35,907 bases of DNA, taken from contig QHSQ01000009.1 in NCBI GenBank assembly GCA_003221615.1, positions 1 to 35,907 of the forward strand, read 5' to 3'. A program made the position numbers and the translations under genes. The notes under the pieces are model-generated. The model was not told where the DNA came from. It was given only the letters and a program-made list of their open reading frames with translations, and did no database searches. Below, piece after piece: positions 32,293-35,907 of this stretch. The first letter of the stretch is position 1; each line of letters begins with the position of its first letter. This DNA comes from Candidatus Rokuibacteriota bacterium (GTDB lineage Bacteria; Methylomirabilota; Methylomirabilia; Rokubacteriales; CSP1-6).

Positions 32293-33057
32293 GTGCTCCG
32301 CGTCGAAGATCTCTCGATCAGCTTCGGCGGCCTCGCCGCCCTGAGCGAGCTCGGCTTCGAGGTCCGCGATCGAGAGATCTTCGCGCTGATCGGCCCCAAC
32401 GGCGCCGGCAAGTCGACCGTCTTCAACCTGATCACCGGGCTCTACCGTCCGCGGGCGGGCCGGGTCACGCTCGACGGTGAAGACTTGCTCGCGCTGGCGC
32501 CGCACGAGGTCGCCCGGCGCGGTGTCGCCCGTACGTTCCAGAACACCGAGGTGTTCCGTCAGCTGACCGCCCTGGACAACGTCCTCATCGGTCGCCACGC
32601 TCACCTGCGCGCGGGTGTGATTCGCGGGGCCCTCGGGCTGCCCGCGGTGCGCCGCGAGGAAGCGCGGGCGCGCGAATCCGCCCGCGCGCTGCTGGCGCGG
32701 TTCGGGCTCGACGGCGTCGCCGCGACCGAGGCGGGCAGCCTCCCGCTCGGCGCCCAGAAGCGGCTCGAGATCGCCCGGGCGCTCGCCTCCGAGCCGCGGC
32801 TCTTGCTGCTCGACGAGCCGGCCGGCGGGCTCAATCCGACGGAGACCCAGACGTTGATGGCCGTGATCCGACGGCTGCGGGACGAGAGTGGCCTGACGAT
32901 CGTCGTGGTCGAGCACGACATGGAGCTCGTCATGGGCATCTCGGACCGGGTGGCCGTCCTCGATCACGGCCGCAAGATCGCGGAGGGTAAGCCCCGCGAG
33001 ATCGTCGCCGATGCGGCGGTCGTCGAGGCCTATCTGGGGAGCGAGGAAGACGCGTGA
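32293..33057 (+). CDS. livG: ABC transporter ATPase LivG
   Basis: This 254-residue ATPase of the Liv importer has the Walker A motif GPNGAGKST, the Q-loop region RTFQNTEVF, the LivG-style signature LPLGAQKRLEIARAL in place of LSGGQ, Walker B LLLLDEPAGGLNP and the switch His in VVEHDM. The GTG start lies four bases after the binding-protein stop. It overlaps livF by four bases (GTGA). It pairs with LivF at the membrane to power uptake. Confidence 0.95.
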   Translation: MLRVEDLSISFGGLAALSELGFEVRDREIFALIGPNGAGKSTVFNLITGLYRPRAGRVTLDGEDLLALAPHEVARRGVARTFQNTEVFRQLTALDNVLIGRHAHLRAGVIRGALGLPAVRREEARARESARALLARFGLDGVAATEAGSLPLGAQKRLEIARALASEPRLLLLDEPAGGLNPTETQTLMAVIRRLRDESGLTIVVVEHDMELVMGISDRVAVLDHGRKIAEGKPREIVADAAVVEAYLGSEEDA

Positions 33058-33791
33058 CACCGGTGCTCGAGCTCGACGACGTCGCCGTCGCCTACGGCAA
33101 GCGTCGCGCGCTCGACGGCGTGAGCCTGAGTGTCGCGCCCGGCGAGATCGTCACCTTGCTCGGGGCCAACGGCGCCGGGAAGTCGACGACGCTCCGCGCG
33201 GTGTCCGGCCTCGTCCGGCCGACGCGGGGACATATTCTCTACGAGGGCCGCGACATCACGCACGTCCCGGCCGACGCCACCGTCGCCGCCGGTGTCAGCC
33301 ACGTTCCGGAAGGGCGCGAGATCTTCCCGGAGTTCACGGTCCGCGAGAATCTGCTCGTCGGCGGCCATACCGTGGAGCGGTCCCGGATCGACGAGCGCCT
33401 CGAGTCGGTCTTCGGGCTGTTTCCGGTGCTCCGGGATCGCCAGGCGCAAACGGCCGGAACGCTCTCGGGCGGCGAACAGCAGATGCTCGCCATCGGCCGG
33501 GCGCTGATGACCCGGCCGCGGCTGCTCTTGCTCGACGAGCCGTCGCTCGGCCTGGCGCCGATGCTCGCGCGCGAGATCTTCCGCGTGATCCGGCGGATCA
33601 ACGAGGACGGCGTCGCGGTCCTGCTGGTCGAGCAGAACGCGCGCCGCGCGCTGGCCCTCGCCTCGCGCGGCTACGTGCTCGAGACCGGGCGCCTGGTCAC
33701 GTCGGGCACGAGCGCGGAGCTCTCGGCGGACCCGCGCGTGCGCACCGCCTACCTCGGGCTCGACCGAGCCCGCAGCGACGTCGCGGGCTGA
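33054..33791 (+). CDS. livF: ABC transporter ATPase LivF
   Basis: This 245-residue second ATPase of the importer has Walker A GANGAGKSTT, the signature LSGGEQQMLAIGRAL, Walker B LLLLDEPSLGLAP and the typical switch region LLVEQNARRAL (Gln in place of His is usual for LivF). The GTG start overlaps the livG stop. After its stop there are 15 bases before the PaaK-like gene, where a weak internal promoter may lie. Confidence 0.95.
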   Translation: MTPVLELDDVAVAYGKRRALDGVSLSVAPGEIVTLLGANGAGKSTTLRAVSGLVRPTRGHILYEGRDITHVPADATVAAGVSHVPEGREIFPEFTVRENLLVGGHTVERSRIDERLESVFGLFPVLRDRQAQTAGTLSGGEQQMLAIGRALMTRPRLLLLDEPSLGLAPMLAREIFRVIRRINEDGVAVLLVEQNARRALALASRGYVLETGRLVTSGTSAELSADPRVRTAYLGLDRARSDVAG

Positions 33792-33798
33792 CGCGCGC

Positions 33799-33804
33799 TA
33801 GACT
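33799..33804 (+). promoter_or_regulatory. Weak candidate -10 box before the PaaK-like gene
   Basis: TAGACT is a fair -10 match only two bases before the ATG at 33807. If used, transcription would start near 33811, and the GTG at 33813 would be a leaderless start. No -35 box is evident, and read-through from livF is equally possible. Confidence 0.2.
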
Positions 33805-33806
33805 CG

Positions 33807-35093
33807 ATGGCCGTGAGCGCCATGTGGCAGCCCGAGCTCGAATCCCTCGACCGCGCGCCGCTCGAGCGTCTGGTCGTCGAGCGGATGCGCGCGACGCTCG
33901 CGCGCGTGCTGGCCGAGCCCGCGTGGGCGCGCCGCCTGCCCGGCGTCCGGCCGGAGGACATCGCGTGGGTTGAAGACTGGCGGACGCTGCCCTTCCTCAC
34001 GAAGGAGGAGCTGCGCGACGCGTATCCGTACGGGCTCGCGTGCGCGCGCCCGGCGGGCTACCGGCGGATTCAGATGTCGAGCGGGACGACCGGCAACCCC
34101 ATTCTGAATCCCTACACCGCCTCCGACGTCGCGCAGTGGGCCGAGGTCATGGCGCGATGCTACGTCACCGCCGGGGTCGGCCCGACCGACGTCATCCAGA
34201 TCACGCCCTCGTTCGGGCTCTTCACCGGCGGGTTCGGCTTCCACTACGGCGCCGAGCGGCTCGGCGCGATGGTGATCCCGATGGGCGCCGGCCGCACCGG
34301 CCTGCAGCTCCGGCTCATGCGCGATCTGAAGGCGACCGTCGTCACCGCAATCGCGACCTACCCCTTGCGCTTGATCGAGGCGGCGCGTGAGGAACGTTTC
34401 GACCTCGGCTCGCTCTCGCTCCGCGTGGGCATCCTCGGCTCCGAGATGTGGTCGGACGAGCTGCGGGCGCGCATCGAGCGCGAGCTCGACATCCGCACCT
34501 TCGACATCATCGGCATGACCGAGAGCGGCGGTCCCGGGCTCGGCATCGACTGCGCCGCCCGCGCCGGCGTTCACGTCTGGGAGGACCACTATTACCCCGA
34601 GATCGTCGACCCGGCGACCGGCGCGGTCGTGCCCGACGGCACCGAGGGGGAGCTCGTGATCTCGACCTTGACCCGCGAGGGCCTGCCGCTGATCCGCTAT
34701 CGCACGCACGACCTCACGCGCGTGGTGTCGCGCGGTCGCTGCGACTGCGGGCGCACCTCGCTCAGGCTCGACCGCCTCCGCGGACGAGTCGACGACATGG
34801 TCATCTACAAGGGGATCAACTTTTATCCGCGCCAGATCGAGACGACCCTGCTGCGACACGCCGGCGTGAGCCACGAGTACCAGGTGGTGATCGACACGGA
34901 TGGGGGCGGCGAGCGGATGACGATCCACGTCGAGACCGATCCGGGATGCGATCCGGCGGTCGGGGCGCGCATCCGGCGCGAGCTTCACGACGCGCTCGCG
35001 CTGAGTCCGGAGGTGCGTCTCTGCGCCCACGGCGCGATCGAGCGGGCGCAGGGCAAGGCGGTGCGCGTCGTCGATCGCCGGCCGCGCCAGTGA
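33807..35093 (+). CDS. Phenylacetate-CoA ligase family protein (PaaK-like)
   Basis: This 428-residue AMP-forming ligase joins an aryl acid to CoA. The P-loop is MSSGTTGNP (from residue 90), IIGMTESGGPG is the A5-like motif, the CDCGRTSLRL segment is typical of PaaK, and the catalytic Lys is in RAQGKAVRV near the C-terminus. The length matches the PaaK family (about 430-440). It may activate phenylacetate, indoleacetate (as IaaB does) or a related acid. ATG at 33807 is used; GTG 33813 and ATG 33822 are alternatives. It overlaps the next CoA-transferase by four bases. Confidence 0.92.
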   Translation: MAVSAMWQPELESLDRAPLERLVVERMRATLARVLAEPAWARRLPGVRPEDIAWVEDWRTLPFLTKEELRDAYPYGLACARPAGYRRIQMSSGTTGNPILNPYTASDVAQWAEVMARCYVTAGVGPTDVIQITPSFGLFTGGFGFHYGAERLGAMVIPMGAGRTGLQLRLMRDLKATVVTAIATYPLRLIEAAREERFDLGSLSLRVGILGSEMWSDELRARIERELDIRTFDIIGMTESGGPGLGIDCAARAGVHVWEDHYYPEIVDPATGAVVPDGTEGELVISTLTREGLPLIRYRTHDLTRVVSRGRCDCGRTSLRLDRLRGRVDDMVIYKGINFYPRQIETTLLRHAGVSHEYQVVIDTDGGGERMTIHVETDPGCDPAVGARIRRELHDALALSPEVRLCAHGAIERAQGKAVRVVDRRPRQ

Positions 35094-35907
35094 CGCTCCT
35101 GGCCGGCGTGACCGTGCTCAGTCTCGAGCAGGCCACGACCCTGCCGTTCCTGACCTACCGGCTTGCCTGCGACGGCGCCCGCGTCATCCGGATCGAGAAC
35201 GCCGAGCGGCCCGATCCCAACCGGTTCGTCGGCAAGGACGTCCTCGCCGAGCCCGCGATGCGGAGCTACTTCCTCTCGAACAACTGCGGCAAGGAGGCCA
35301 TCACGTTGAACCTCGGCCACCCCGAGGGCCAGGCGCTCTTGCGCGAGCTGATCGTGAAGCTCCGCGTCGACGTGTTCGCCTGCAACCAGCGACCGCGGAG
35401 CTACGCGCGTCTCGGGATCGAGCCGCCGGCGCTCTGCGCCGTGAAGCCCGACCTCATCTGGCTCGGGATCACCGGCTTCGGCCCCGAGCACGACGAGGCG
35501 GCGTACGATCCGGTGCTCCAGGCGCGCAGCGGGTTCATGGAGCTGACCGGCGAGGCGAACGGCTCACCGCTGGTCTTCGGCCTGCCGATGGTCGATCTCG
35601 GCGCCGCCGAGCACGGCTACAGCGAGGTGATGAAGGCGCTCTACCATCGCGCCACGACCGGCGAAGGCTCACGCATCGACGTGTCGATGCTGAGAAGCGC
35701 GGTGTCGTGGATGGTCGCGCCCGTCGTGCTCTCGAGCCTCGGCGAGCGCGTGACCCGCAAGGGCAACCGGCATCAGTTCTTCGCCCCGGTGGCCGTGCAC
35801 CGCACGCGCGACGGCCACGTGTACCTGGCGATCGGCAACGATCAGCAGTGGGCGGCGCTCACGGCCTTGCCCCGCTTCGGCGCGCTCGCCCGGCCCGAGT
35901 ACGCCGC
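35090..35907 (+). CDS. Second class III CoA-transferase (3' partial)
   Basis: The frame begins with GTG at 35090, overlapping the ligase stop, and stays open to the window end (272 full codons); the C-terminal third is missing. It is a CaiB/BaiF protein: LAGVTVLSLEQATTLPFLTYRLACDGA at the start and the catalytic Asp169 in GLPMVDLG, the same position as in the first CoA-transferase at 27028. It is clearly divergent from that one, for example CNQRPRSYARLGIE in place of WENFRPGIMERMGL, so the two likely use different acceptors. It shows that the operon continues past the window. Confidence 0.9.
   Translation, partial: MTLLAGVTVLSLEQATTLPFLTYRLACDGARVIRIENAERPDPNRFVGKDVLAEPAMRSYFLSNNCGKEAITLNLGHPEGQALLRELIVKLRVDVFACNQRPRSYARLGIEPPALCAVKPDLIWLGITGFGPEHDEAAYDPVLQARSGFMELTGEANGSPLVFGLPMVDLGAAEHGYSEVMKALYHRATTGEGSRIDVSMLRSAVSWMVAPVVLSSLGERVTRKGNRHQFFAPVAVHRTRDGHVYLAIGNDQQWAALTALPRFGALARPEYA

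Noticed and set aside
1-35907. Phage, CRISPR, toxin-antitoxin or transposon content
   Set aside because: No repeats, integrases, transposases or defence domains were seen; codon use looks uniform along the window.

Overview
This 35.9 kb window is very GC-rich and densely coded. Nearly every codon ends in G or C, most neighbouring genes overlap by 1-4 bases, and no gap exceeds about 230 bases. The gene content is typical of a metabolically versatile soil or subsurface bacterium: several acyl-CoA dehydrogenases, class III CoA-transferases, a Liv-type ABC importer and split B12-dependent acyl-CoA mutase genes. It resembles Candidatus Rokubacteria/Methylomirabilota or a similar GC-rich lineage, but no marker gene is present to prove this. 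I saw no rRNA, tRNA, CRISPR array or insertion sequence.

Region A (1-7462, mainly + strand) holds housekeeping and mixed genes: the 3' part of a membrane adenylate/guanylate cyclase with a periplasmic CxxCH haem-type sensor, a DUF72 protein, an alpha/beta hydrolase, a rhodanese, an enoyl-CoA hydratase, a HAD hydrolase, an unknown gene on the - strand, adenine phosphoribosyltransferase (apt), a small exported protein and a 3-hydroxybutyryl-CoA dehydrogenase.

Region B (7459-11989, - strand) reads, in transcription order: a family 2 glycosyltransferase, a short tail-anchored-like ORF in the same frame, an exported acetamidase/formamidase-family protein, a ZnuA-like metal-binding protein and a ZnuB-like permease with an unusual C-terminal extension. 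No partner ATPase is nearby.

Region C (12170-13854, + strand) is an acyl-CoA dehydrogenase overlapping a DinB-family gene.

Region D (13906-35907, + strand, running off the window) is the main interest. A GntR/HutC-type regulator with a TTG start, preceded by a palindrome that matches the HutC-subfamily operator pattern GT-N-TA-N-AC, heads about 20 tightly coupled genes. They are HyuA/HyuB (ATP-dependent hydantoinase/oxoprolinase type), an acyl-CoA dehydrogenase lacking the usual catalytic Glu, a MaoC hydratase, a thiolase with its DUF35 partner, a 3-hydroxyacyl-CoA dehydrogenase, a two-subunit B12 acyl-CoA mutase with an altered substrate pocket, a 29-codon micro-ORF between the mutase genes, a molybdenum hydroxylase large subunit, two class III CoA-transferases, an octopine-dehydrogenase-like enzyme, a complete Liv-type ABC importer and a PaaK-like ligase.

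This set matches, step for step, the logic of the anaerobic indoleacetate (auxin) pathway described in Aromatoleum/Azoarcus (iaa genes): Mo-dependent ring hydroxylation, ATP-dependent lactam opening, CoA transfer, B12 carbon-skeleton rearrangement of an arylsuccinyl-CoA, oxidative decarboxylation, then beta-oxidation. My best inference is a complete catabolic operon, with its own uptake system and regulator, for an indoleacetate-like or other N-heteroaromatic/lactam compound. The gene order and several proteins differ enough that the true substrate is open.
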